Assembly (NCBI GenBank): GCA_030998225.1
Contig: JAPYXD010000716.1
Coordinates: forward strand, 1,116,001-1,180,000
DNA length: 64,000 bases
Direction: 5' to 3'
Origin: Diplolepis rosae
Lineage: Eukaryota; Arthropoda; Insecta; Hymenoptera; Diplolepididae
Under the pieces are notes generated by a model. The model did no database searches. It saw only the letters and a program-made list of their open reading frames with translations, and had not been told where the DNA came from. Position 1 is the stretch's first letter. The number at the start of each line of letters is the position of its first letter. This document shows positions 46,901 to 56,329 of the stretch, piece by piece. A program made the position numbers and the translations under genes.

Positions 46901-49900
46901 TAAAAAACAAAAAATATTATGTTTTTCATACAATGCAGTGGATTACATCGTGGAATTCCTTGTACATTTTTGTAGCCCCTTTCGCAGTCGATACATTCTT
47001 CACGTTAAGTGGACTTCTAATAACTTATTTGTTCCTAAAGGAAATGGCAGAAGGAAAGAAATTTAATATTTTCACGTTTTATTTGCATCGTTACATAAGG
47101 TATATTAATCATTCCGAGCCAGTCAGAACTATTTCGATTCATTCCGATATCTGTATCCGAGCCAATGCGAATCATTCCGAACCAATCCGAAAAACGTTTT
47201 GTATTTGGTTTGATAAAAAACGGTCAAAAATCAATCTAGCTTAATCGGATTCAATCCGAGGCATCAATCCAAATGAATCCGAACCAAGTTTTCAATCCGA
47301 TTTAATCCGAGGCATCAATCCGAATGAATCCGAACCACGTTTTCAATGAGGAATAAATCCGAATGAATTCGAGGTCGGATTGATTTAGATTGAAAACGTG
47401 GTTCGTATTCATTCGGATTGATGCCTCGGATTAAATCGGATTAAGTCGAATTAAGTCGGATTGATTTTTGACAATTTTTCAATAAACTAGATACAAAAAG
47501 TTTTTCGGATTGGTTCCGAATGATTCGCATTGGCTTGGATACAGATGTCGAAATGAATCGGAATAGTTCTGATTGGCTCGGGTTTAATTTCAAGGTTGTT
47601 TCAACCTTATAAATGTAATAATAATGGTAATAGTAATAATTTCCAAAAATTACAGATTAACGCCACCAGTTATGGCACTGCTTGTTTTTACAATGTTTAT
47701 TATTCCGCATATGGGATCAGGTCCAAGATGGGAGCAATCTTCTACACCACTCCTGACTAACAATAATCAAGAAAAGTGGTGGGCGTTTTTACTTTATATA
47801 AACAATTACGTTGAGCCAGGAAGCTTCGTAAGTATATTGATGTAGTATAAAAAATGTCATTACTTTAATTAATAGTTATTAATTTATTGAAAGTATTTGT
47901 GAATTATTCATTACAATGAAAAGAATAATTTTGTTCAGTATTTAGGTCATTTATGGTACCTCGCGGTTGACATGCAATTTTTCTGGATATCTCCAATAAT
48001 ATTGTATCCTCTCGCGAAGAAACCAAAACTGGGAATAATAATTTGGTGTTTGCTATTCGTCTCTCAAATAGTAACACCTGCTGTAATTATAGCAGTTAAT
48101 AGATATTCAATTAGTCTCGCGAACACAGGTGAGATTGAGTAAGTTTCTATCTTTGTAAACATTTACAAATTTTCGGATTATTCGAAATGAAGAAATTATA
48201 TGAACACTTTTTTCCAGCCAGGAAGTTGTCAAGGCTATGTTCAAAAATTTATATGAGGTGGCTTACACTAGAGGTAGCAGTTGGCTCGTTGGTGTTTTCA
48301 TTGGTTACCTCATAGCCACAAAACAATTTAATTTCAACAAGGTAGATTCTATTTAGGTCTTTCAGGCCATGGATCAACTAGACCATATGATCGATATGGT
48401 GATTATTTTGTATGTAAACTTTTGTCAAAGCAAAACAAGATATCTAGTCAATAATTTGTGAGAACAAAGAAAAGTGACTAAGAAAGGACTGCCAACTCTC
48501 AGATTTATTGAATTTAAAATACATTTTTTTTAGAAATACATTTTTTCATAATTATAAAAATTCAAGAGTTGACAGACCTTCCTTAGTGACTTTTCTTTAA
48601 TCTCACAAGTTTTTTACTTGATGTCTTATTTTTCATGGACAAAAGTTTACAAACAAAATAATCATCATATGGATGGCCTTAAATATATTATTCTATTTAA
48701 AATTGATTTTGCTTAATCTGATTTATTCCGGTTCCATCCGAATTTATCCGAGCTTGGATTGATCTAAGCCGAATTTTCAATTAAAATAAATCCGATAGTT
48801 AATTTTTACTACTGTTTTTGTACAGAAAACAGTTTACATTGGTTGGATTGTTACCTTTGTTTGTTTGACCTTTTGTACTTTGGGACAGTGGATTTTCCAA
48901 AAAAAGGGTTATGTTTACAATATTGTTTGGGAAACAATTTATGGATCATTTTCTCGACCTCTTTGGGCAATTGCAGTGGGTTGGATTGTTCTAGCCAGTT
49001 TTCGTGGTCATGGAGGTTTGTTCCAAGCAATTTATATTTTCTTGTTTTATTATTTTTCACTGTTTTTGAACCTCAATTTTTAGACTTATAATTTTTATCA
49101 AAATACAACATTTTTTTCAGGTCCCATAAATACTTTTTTATCTCTACGCATCTTCTTGACCCTTAGCAGAATTTCCTATTGTAAAGGGTGATCAATTTAG
49201 AGGTATAGGATTTTAAATTGAAATAAAACAACGAAAATTCAAATTGATAGGTCAATCTTTTTTATTTTTGTGTAGAACCATTCACGACATTTATTTTTTA
49301 AAGATAACCCCTTTCAAATGTTGGCCGCAAATGCGCTTTAATTCGTCCATCCGTAAACACCAATTTTGAATGACTCGCTTGAGGACTTCGGTCGGTATCT
49401 CGCTAATAACTTCAGTAATGTTGGCTTCCAATGCCTCAATAGTAGCTGGTTCATCCACAAAACATTTAGACTTTACACACCCCCACAAATCAGTAAATCC
49501 ATTGTTTCACGGGCTGTATGACATGTAGCGCCTTCTTGTTGGAACCAAATGTCGTGGAGATTACGGGCTTCAATTTTCGGCATCAAAAATCGCCCAAGTA
49601 GTGCCATAAGATAGGCCAAGTTGTTGAGATCGGCGCCGAATCGATTCTTCCGGGTCTTCGGCAAAACTCTCATTTACAGCCGCAATATTCTCTACAGTTC
49701 GGGCTGCACGTGGTCTAATCGGTCGAGTATCATCCAATAATGTTAAATTATTTTCGAGTTTGCCGATGGTATGCCGAATAGTGCGTTCGGTAGGATGATT
49801 ATGTACACCATAAATTGGCCTGAACGCGCGATAAACACTTTTCACAGAGCGTCCATTTTCGTAATATAATTGTACGATTTGTAAACGTTGTTGAGGCGTA

Positions 49901-50664
49901 AGTCTTTCCATGATGTAATGTCAATAAAAACTGAATAAAATTGTGTAATTAGTTTGACAGTAGTCACGCGTGACATGCCAATAAAACCCTATTGGAAAAA
50001 GTATCTCCAATTTGATCACACTTTATATATTTGGTTTATTTCGTGATTGAGTGCATGAAAGCATTTGCTACGAGGTCACCCAATTATTTTTCTGACTTTA
50101 GACTTATAATTTTTATCAAAATACAACATTTTTTTCAGGTTCCATAAATACTTTTTTATCTCTACGCATCTTCTTGCCACTTAGCAGAATTTCCTATTGT
50201 ATATATTTGGTTCATTTCGTGATTGAGTGCATGAAAGCATTTGCTACGAGGACACCCAATTATTTCTCTGACTTTCGCGTAGTAAGTATAATATTTTTTT
50301 CATAAAATTATTTTGAAAATCATCATATATTCAATTAAGAACTTAACATTTATAATAACAATAGACATTTCTTCAAAAATTACATTGCACCTGCTTAAAG
50401 GGAGCGAAAAAGAATCTAAAATTTACCAACAGTATGATAGTTTTTATTTTAAATGGAATTTTTTTCTAGTTCAACAATTTTTTGGGCAGTCTTACTATTT
50501 CGATCGTAATAGCGTTTTTCTTCAGTTTATTCTTTGAGGCCCCATTTTTGGCATTAGAGAAAATTGCTTTAAGAATTTCAAGGAAAGAAAATAAGGAATT
50601 AAGGGAACTACTTGACGATACAGATGGAGAGAAAGAAGACGAATCTGTCGAAAACTATTCATAG
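43951..50664 (+). CDS. NRF-6-like membrane acyltransferase B (681 aa, ten exons)
   Basis: Exons are 43951-44191, 44721-45066, 46581-46854, 46939-47099, 47656-47827, 47939-48138, 48218-48341, 48826-49015, 50139-50281 and 50470-50664. Exons 3 to 9 have exactly the lengths of gene A. The signal peptide is MELIVKLLFVLVFVQHSVIC. The NRF domain keeps its cysteines (DECMSV, HGRHC, SICVPSGCD). The acyltransferase-3 domain starts HGIRVLSMCWIVLGHQY with the R-x10-H pattern. A multi-pass membrane acyltransferase, tandem duplicate of gene A. Exon 9 exists twice; only the downstream copy (50139-50281) is intact and has a donor site. Intron 3 is 84 nt with no stop, so its retention would keep the frame. 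Confidence 0.88.
44378..44621. repeat. AATCAGT-word MITE, copy c (gene B intron 1)
   Basis: Ends CTCTCTAAATTTGAATCAG and GATTCACATTTAGAGAG; interior of TCAGTGAAA and ACTGATT words. Confidence 0.85.
45223..45494. repeat. AATCAGT-word MITE, copy d (gene B intron 2)
   Basis: ACTCTCTAAATCTGAATCAG to GATTCAAATTTAGAGAGT, flanked by T and A, consistent with a TA target. Confidence 0.85.
45496..45935. repeat. AATCCGA-word repeat (gene B intron 2)
   Basis: Many AATCCGA and TCGGATT words with a palindromic layout (CCGAACCATTCTGAGCCAAT near the left, ATTGGCTCGGAATGACTCAG near the right). Confidence 0.7.
46089..46554. repeat. TTAAGGCCATGG MITE, copy 4, carrying AATCAGT MITE copy e
   Basis: Left AAGGTCATGGACCAACCAGA, right GGTTGGTCCACGGCCTTAA. 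The AATCAGT MITE at 46289-46510 (ACTCTCTAAATCTGAATCAG to ATTTAGAGAGT) sits inside it. Confidence 0.75.
47102..47590. repeat. AATCCGA-word palindrome starting at the exon 4 donor of gene B
   Basis: Begins within a few bases of the GT donor at 47100. The left half has CCGAACCAATCCGAAAAACG and ATGAATCCGAACCACGTTTT; the right half is complementary (AAAACGTGGTTCGTATTCAT, CGGATTGGTTCCGAATGATT). Confidence 0.75.
48362..48682. repeat. TTAAGGCCATGG MITE, copy 5 (gene B intron 7)
   Basis: CAGGCCATGGATCAACTAGA at the left; CATATGGATGGCCTTAA at the right. The interior palindrome contains AGTTGACAGACCTTCCTTAG and its inverse. A short AATCCGA-word patch follows at 48715-48800. Confidence 0.7.
49184..50023 (-). 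mobile_element. Internally deleted mariner-like element in the exon 9 copy
   Basis: Inverted ends AAGGGTGATCAATTTAGAGG and CTCCAATTTGATCACACTT. TA lies at 49182-49183 and 50024-50025. Removing the element and one TA restores exactly the intact exon sequence TCCTATTGTATATATTTGG. 840 bp, with a defective minus-strand transposase. Confidence 0.9.
49255..49911 (-). pseudogene. Mariner transposase with two internal deletions
   Basis: The N-terminal helix-turn-helix (MERLTPQQRLQIVQLYYENG to about SYGTTWAI) is joined directly to FLMPKIEARNLHDIWFQQEG, with a frame change at about 49600. The first catalytic Asp block is therefore lost. A second gap joins TMDLL to WGCVKSKCF, removing the last Asp block. 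The C-terminus EPATIEALEANITEVISEIP is preserved. Non-autonomous. Confidence 0.85.
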
Positions 50665-51250
50665 CTAATTTTAGACTACTTTTTATATTATAGATGAATA
50701 AGTTTATTCGAAGTTAATTTAATTTTTATTACTGGTCTTTTATAATCTATGAGATATTTATATTTTTAGAATTTTTAATTGTCCCTGATAAGTTAAACAA
50801 CAAACATGCATACGCGACCTTCATTGAAAAAGGTTTTTCTCCTGCTAATTTTTCTAATTGTAAAATTGCAAAATATAAATGAATATAGAGGCGGTAAGCA
50901 CAATAAATAATGTTTGGGAAGAATTATCACTTGTATAAAAAAAAAAGAAAATGGTAAAAATGCGTGATTATGCCCCCGATGTGTAATACTTTTTTTATTT
51001 CTTTGTTTAAGAAATATTCTACAACTTTACTTAATATTATACCGAACAACAAATAGACACAAATAGCACAAATTTAGATATAAATAGAAGTCAAAAACAA
51101 GGTTATGTTCAGTTATGTTTACTTTTTATGTAGTGGCAGATAAGGGTACGAAAATTTATTACATTTTTAACACACTCTTTACGTATTTTACGTAACGCCC
51201 GTAAAAAACGTTAAAATCATAAAGTCTACGCGGTTTACGCGAACTTTTCC
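50665..51250. other. 3' flank of gene B, nothing further recognised
   Basis: AT-rich, no ORF or repeat seen. Ends at the left edge of the DIRS element. Confidence 0.55.
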
Positions 51251-51272
51251 ATTATATTTCATCTTCCTTGTT

Positions 51273-51409
51273 CGAAGATATCTAACTTGTAGTACCGCAA
51301 CTTGTTGCCAGATGACGCCACCTTTCAGAGAAAGATAAAAGTAGAAAAGGCTTTTTCTCCTTATCTACTTCTACTATATTCACATCGTTACCTACCCTCC
51401 AACTTCATT
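51273..51409. repeat. DIRS left inverted terminal repeat
   Basis: CGAAGATATCTAACTTGTAG to CCTCCAACTTCATT; complementary to 55830-55966 with very few differences. Confidence 0.9.
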
Positions 51410-51441
51410 CGTTTCTTGGCGCCGGTGACAACACCTTTGAA

Positions 51442-52654
51442 ATGGACGCGCTCGAGCTAAAAAGTAGAAAATTACAAGAGTTGGAAGAGGAAATGAACCA
51501 GGTGTTAGCAGATATAGATAGGTTAGAAGAAGAGCATCCCCAATTAGATCCAGAGCTCCACTATGAGGGTAGGTGTTCCTTTTAATATGTTTCAGATCAG
51601 CTCGGAGAGGACACATTTTTCCTTATCCTGCTAATAGGGCCGAGCTTCAATCCCTGAGTTGAAGTCAAGTGCCAAGAAATTAGTGTCAATAAGGCCGAGT
51701 TTCCACCTAAAGTGGAAATCAAATGCCAACAATTAGGGCCGATCTCCGATTTTCAAGTCGCAGACAAAGGCCAAGAAAAATATATCTATAAGGATTTCCT
51801 CATTTTCAGACGTGTTACAACAGGAAAAGGAAAACATGGCGGAACAGGAAGAAATCTCAGACAGGATGGAATTGATTGAGGATTCCTCGTACGAAGATGA
51901 GGCAGAAATTTTCTTAGGCCTGAATCCTTCAAATCAGAAGCCTAAAGAAATTCTTTTGAGAGAAGATTTGGCTGATAGAATTAAAATCCGGATGAGATCT
52001 GGTTTAAACAAAGAAGACAAAGGAAATATTTTATCTTCTATTCCAAAGAAGGGTCAATTAAACCTTGAAGCTCCTTGTTTAAACGAGGAGATTGCCGTCG
52101 ATCTCCATCCAAGAGCTTTATCAAGAGATGAACACTTTAAGGACCATCAAAACCTTTCAGGTGCGGCACTATCAGCCATTTCATCGGTTCTAAGTATGAT
52201 ACTAGATGATAAGGAACATCCATTGGATAGAAGCTTAATTTTAAAAAATCTTTCCAATGCAGTTATACTCCTATCAGATTTATTTTTTCTATTGACCCAA
52301 GCAAGGAAGACCTTCCTCTTAGGAAAATTTGAAGATAAAATTCAAAAAATTTTAAGGAAAATAGAACCTACTGATTATTTATTTGGAGACAATCTGAAAT
52401 CAGTCATAGAAACCTCTAGAGCGGTGGAGAAAGCATCCAGAGAGTTAAAATCTAAAACCAGAACTCCCTTAAGACAAGGCAACAATTTAAACTGGAAGAG
52501 CTCATCCGTCAAGAAGGATCTGGGACGGGGGAGCTACAAGTCACACCAGTCAGGGTCAACAACGTCGAGGATATCCTCCACCTTTACCAGGAACAAAACA
52601 CATCCAGCAAAGAGCTTCTACACCCAATCTCAGCCACAGCGGAACAGACGTTAA
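51442..52654 (+). CDS. DIRS gag-like ORF1 with a probable intron
   Basis: ATG 51442 opens a charged coiled-coil-like start (MDALELKSRKLQELEEEMNQ). A donor at 51569 (G/GTAGGT) and acceptor at 51809 (TTTTCAG) join it in phase to 51810-52654, giving 323 aa. Without splicing, the first exon frame ends soon after the donor. The rest is hydrophilic, with an Arg/Ser/Thr-rich basic tail. No zinc knuckle is seen, as usual for DIRS Gag. It overlaps the RT frame by about 160 nt. Confidence 0.65.
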
Positions 52655-54566
52655 TTGCCCAACAGGTAAATACGCCAGCCACAAGACTAAAATTGTTTAG
52701 CGCAAACTGGGAACAAATTACTCAGGACAGGTGGGTTTTAGATAGAATTCAGGGTTACAAATTAAACTTGGAGTACGAGGTTTTCCAGTCAAGAAAACCT
52801 TCTAACCCCTCTCCTCAGGAACAAATAGACAGAGCAATTGCAAGATTGTTAAAGATCAAGGCCATCGAAATTTGTGAAACTCTAGAAGATCAATTTTTGT
52901 CTCTCCTTTTTTCCTCGTTCCCAAACCAGATGGTTCTGACAGGTTCATTCTGAACTTGAAAAAGTTCAATGATTTTGTAAAAAAGGAACATTTCAAAATT
53001 GAGGACCTGAGAACTGCCCTCAATCTCCTAGATAAAGATGATTTCATGTGCAGACTGGATTTAAAGGATGCATACCTGCTTGCACCAATTTATGAGGAGG
53101 ATAAAAAATACCTTAGATTCGAATACAGAAACCAATCATATCAATTTAATGCTCTACCTTTCGATTTGACCTCAGCACCCTTTGTGTTTACTAAAATTTG
53201 CAAGCCAATTGTTAATTGGTTAAGAACCCAAGGTGTTAGATTAGTTATATATTTAGATGACTTTTTGATTATTGGGAGAACTCAGGAAGAAGCCCTAAGA
53301 TATACCAAATTGACAGTATTTTTATTATTATATTCAGGATTCCTCATAAATTGAAAAAAAAGTGAACTTGAGCCACAAAATTCGTGTCAATTTTTGGGGA
53401 TGATCATTAACTCAGCAGAGATGAGTTTAGAATTGCCCGAAAAGAAGCGTGCTAAAATTAAAGATACATTAGAGGTTATTCTATCCAGTAAGAAAATAAA
53501 AATTCAAAGTTTAGCAGAGCTCATAGGGGTTTTAGTTGCCGCATGCCCGGGAGTAGCTTATGGGTGGCTTTATTACAAAGAGCTAGAACTTGTAAAGAGA
53601 AGAGCCTTAATTTTACACCAAAACAATCCTAACAAATGGACTTTATTGTCAGAGGGAGCAATTCAGGAGTTAAAATGGTGGAGATCTCAGATCTCAACTG
53701 CGAAAAATAAGATTCGATCTAGTCATTTTGACTTGGTAATTTTTTCTGACGCATCCTCCACGGGTTGGGGAGCGATTTGTGGCAACGAATCTGCTCAAGG
53801 TCTTTGGAGCAGCTCAGAAAGAAAGATGCATATCAATTATTTAGAGATTAAAGCAGCTTTCTTGGGCTTACGGTCTTTTGTTAAAAATTGTTCGAACAAA
53901 CAGATTTTGTTAAGGATAGACAACATCACGGCCCTAGCATACATAAACAAAATGGGAGGAATGAAATACAGATCCTTAAATTACATAACTAAGAAACTTT
54001 GGGAGTGGTGCAGAGATAGAGATATTTGGGTATTTACCGAGTACATAGCATCCAGCGACAATTTAGCTGATGAGGGTTCTAGGGTAACCAATGTTGATAT
54101 AGAATGGGAACTGTCTAATTACGCCTTCCAAATCATTATTAAGAGATTTGGAAACCCATCTATAGATCTTTTTGCTTCTAGAATCAATACTAAATGTATT
54201 AAATATTGTTCATGGGAAAGAGATCCAGAGGCTTCTTTTATCAATGCATTTACTGTTAGTTGGAAGCAGGAATTCTGGTATGCCTTCCCTCCTTTTTCCC
54301 TCATCCCCAGGGTCCTAAAAAAAGTCAGGGAGGAAAGTTCGACAGGTATTTTGGTCGTTCCCTTCTGAACTACCCAACCATGGTATCCAGAATTTAAAAA
54401 TCTTCTCATTAGCGATACAGTCTTTTTAAAACCATCAACTAAGCTTTTAATTTCACCTTGCAGGAAAATCATCCACCCATTGGCATCAACTCTTACCCTG
54501 GTTTCCGGAATTGTTTCAGGGAAGCTCTCAAGAAAAAGGACCTGGAAGATGACACAATTGCCATAA
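52497..54566 (+). pseudogene. DIRS reverse transcriptase / RNase H ORF, decayed
   Basis: The frame opens inside gag. It contains RT motifs VPKPDGSDRFILNLKKFND, RLDLKDAYLLAPI and the catalytic VIYLDDFLIIG. RNase H follows with IFSDASSTGWGA, the Glu in NYLEIKAA and LLRIDNITALAYI. Next is a DIRS-typical C-terminal block (PSIDLFASRINTKCIKY, FWYAFPPFSLIPRVLKKV). Defects are a one-base frameshift at about 52905 in a T run, a TGA at 53352-53354 and a TGA at 54366-54368 where Trp is expected. It ends overlapping the recombinase frame. Confidence 0.8.
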
Positions 54567-55459
54567 TGCTTTCCTCGATATCGGACAGCACAGCTAAGCA
54601 ATATAATACTGCCTTAAAATATTGGTGGCTTTATTGTAACCAAGAATCACAGGACCCGTTTCATGCAGACGATAAGCTTATTCTGGCTTGTCTGACAAAG
54701 AGGTTTTCAGAAGGGGCATCTTATGGTACCCTAAATTCACTTAGATCAGCGATAGCTCTGATAAATATACATGATAAATCGCAAAGTCTGCTCTTGAATC
54801 GGTTTTTCAAGGGCGTTTTTAAACTAAGACCAACTTCAGCCAAATATAACACAACATGGGATGTAGGATTAGTTTTAAGAGAACTGGAATCCTGGGGCGT
54901 TACGGAATCCTTAGATTTGAAGAAGCTTACTCTGAAGCTTGTCATGCTTCTAGCGTTGGGCTCTGCATTTACAGTTCAGAATTTATCCTTTATAAAACTT
55001 GAAAACACAAAAATGTTATCGAAGGGAGTAGAAATTAGGATTGTAGATCTTATAAAGACTTCAAGACTTGGAGCGGACCAGCCCTATGTATTCTTACCAT
55101 TTTTTCAGAATAAGATACTTTGCATTGCAAGAACGCTGCTACATTATATTGAAATAACAAAAAGTATTAGAGGAGATATCAGTCAACTGCTAATTTCTTA
55201 TAGAAAACCCCATAGGAAAGTCGGAACTCAAACTATTAGCAGATGGCTTAGAGTGGTCATGAAAATAGCAGGTATTGATGAGCAATACACCGCTCACACT
55301 ACTAGACACGCTTCCACATCTAAAGCATTAAATAAAGGCTTAAATTTAAATTTAATAAAGAAGGCAGCAGGCTGGTCGGAGAACTCTAGAGTTTTTGCAA
55401 AATTTTATAATCGCCCTATAAGGGAATTAGAAAACTTCTCAGAGACAGTTTTCTCTTAA
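54458..55459 (+). CDS. DIRS tyrosine recombinase (box I arginine apparently replaced)
   Basis: An open frame of about 330 codons begins within the RT overlap; no ATG is evident at the start. It has the C-terminal catalytic blocks HTTRH (His-x-x-Arg) and the nucleophile Tyr in FAKFYNRPI. Box I, normally with an Arg after a TSGQ-type turn, reads LALGSAFTVQNL, with Thr (ACA) where Arg (AGA) is expected. The protein would catalyse integration of a circular cDNA. The open frame suggests recent loss of activity. Confidence 0.75.
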   Translation: MQENHPPIGINSYPGFRNCFREALKKKDLEDDTIAIMLSSISDSTAKQYNTALKYWWLYCNQESQDPFHADDKLILACLTKRFSEGASYGTLNSLRSAIALINIHDKSQSLLLNRFFKGVFKLRPTSAKYNTTWDVGLVLRELESWGVTESLDLKKLTLKLVMLLALGSAFTVQNLSFIKLENTKMLSKGVEIRIVDLIKTSRLGADQPYVFLPFFQNKILCIARTLLHYIEITKSIRGDISQLLISYRKPHRKVGTQTISRWLRVVMKIAGIDEQYTAHTTRHASTSKALNKGLNLNLIKKAAGWSENSRVFAKFYNRPIRELENFSETVFS

Positions 55460-55638
55460 GAAAATTTTTTAACTATTTTTCGTTTATGCCTTCGGATGAT
55501 TATTATAATTAGGATCGTTGTTGTAAAAAGAACTATGATCTGATATTGTTGTAAAGGCAAAAATAAAATAAGTAATCAAAATAATTATAAAATGATTCAA
55601 TATAAAGATCAAAAGGACGTTTATTCTCTAAACATCTA

Positions 55639-55742
55639 CAAGTTAGATATCTTCGAACAAGGAAGATGAAATATAATTAATGATTAAACGAACTTACATG
55701 TGAAGTTCAATCATAATTATATGAATTACTTGTTCGAAGATA
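55639..55742. repeat. DIRS internal complementary region
   Basis: Reverse complement of 51251-51296 plus 55961-56023, in the arrangement that lets DIRS cDNA circularise. Followed by an A-run at about 55771-55794. Confidence 0.85.
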
Positions 55743-55829
55743 TATATACTCCCACCCTTTGAAAGTAATTAAAAAAAAAAAAAAAAAAAAAAAAACCCAC
55801 CCCTTGATATATAATAGCGCTCTAAACTA

Positions 55830-55966
55830 AATGAAGTTGGAGGGTAGGTAACGATGTGAATATAGTAGAAGTAGATAAGGAGAAAAAGCCTTTTCTGCTT
55901 TTATCTTTCTCTGAAAGGTGGCGTCATCTGGCAACAAGTTGCGGTACTACAAGTTAGATATCTTCG
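55830..55966. repeat. DIRS right inverted terminal repeat
   Basis: AATGAAGTTGGAGGGTAGGT to GTTAGATATCTTCG; partner of 51273-51409. Confidence 0.9.
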
Positions 55967-56329
55967 TACAAGTAATTCATATAATTATGATTGAACTTCA
56001 CATGTAAGTTCGTTTAATCATTAAGTCTTTACCATTGTTGAGTAATCTGGTTTTCCTTTCTTGGTTAAATTGTCCACGGTTATCCACGATCTACGGATAA
56101 AACGGCAGTAAACGGAATTTCAGACAAAAAATAAAAAAATTTCAAAGACTTTCAGTGACAATTTTTATTGCAATAGGTAAATACAGCCACATTTGAATGG
56201 CTTGTACACAAGATCATGAATACAAGCTTCTAATATGTTTTTTCCAGAAGATAAGAAACGATAATTGATGTATAACCTCAATTAGTGCCTGCGTTATGTA
56301 CATCAAACGTTAAGTGAAAGAAAGTAAAG

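Larger units (their letters stand above)
49083..50099 (+). pseudogene. Duplicated exon 9 of gene B, disrupted by a mariner
   Basis: GACTTATAATTTTTATCAAA through the acceptor and exon 9 up to TTTTCTGACTTTA is a tandem copy of 50100-50275. The copy's exon (49121 onward) is split at RISYC by a mariner (49184-50023). The exon also loses its own 3' end and GT donor at the duplication junction (50099/50100). It cannot be spliced as a normal exon. Confidence 0.85.
51251..56023 (+). mobile_element. DIRS-type tyrosine-recombinase retrotransposon (full length, decayed)
   Basis: 4.77 kb. Inverted terminal repeats of 137 bp lie at 51273-51409 and 55830-55966. An internal complementary region at about 55639-55742 is the reverse complement of the right outer end joined to the left outer end. 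The joint GAAATATAATTAATGATT (55668-55685) matches the predicted end-to-end circle junction and so defines both outer edges. There is no target duplication (flanks GAACTTTTCC and AGTCTTTACC), as expected for recombinase-mediated insertion. Gene order is gag, RT/RNase H, tyrosine recombinase. Confidence 0.9.

Noticed and set aside
46627..47244. 205-codon frame taken as a single exon
   Set aside because: It is exon 3, an open 84-nt intron, exon 4 and repeat DNA; comparison with gene A shows the splice sites.
54119..54601. 160-codon minus-strand frame
   Set aside because: Antisense to the DIRS RNase H/recombinase overlap; no recognisable protein.
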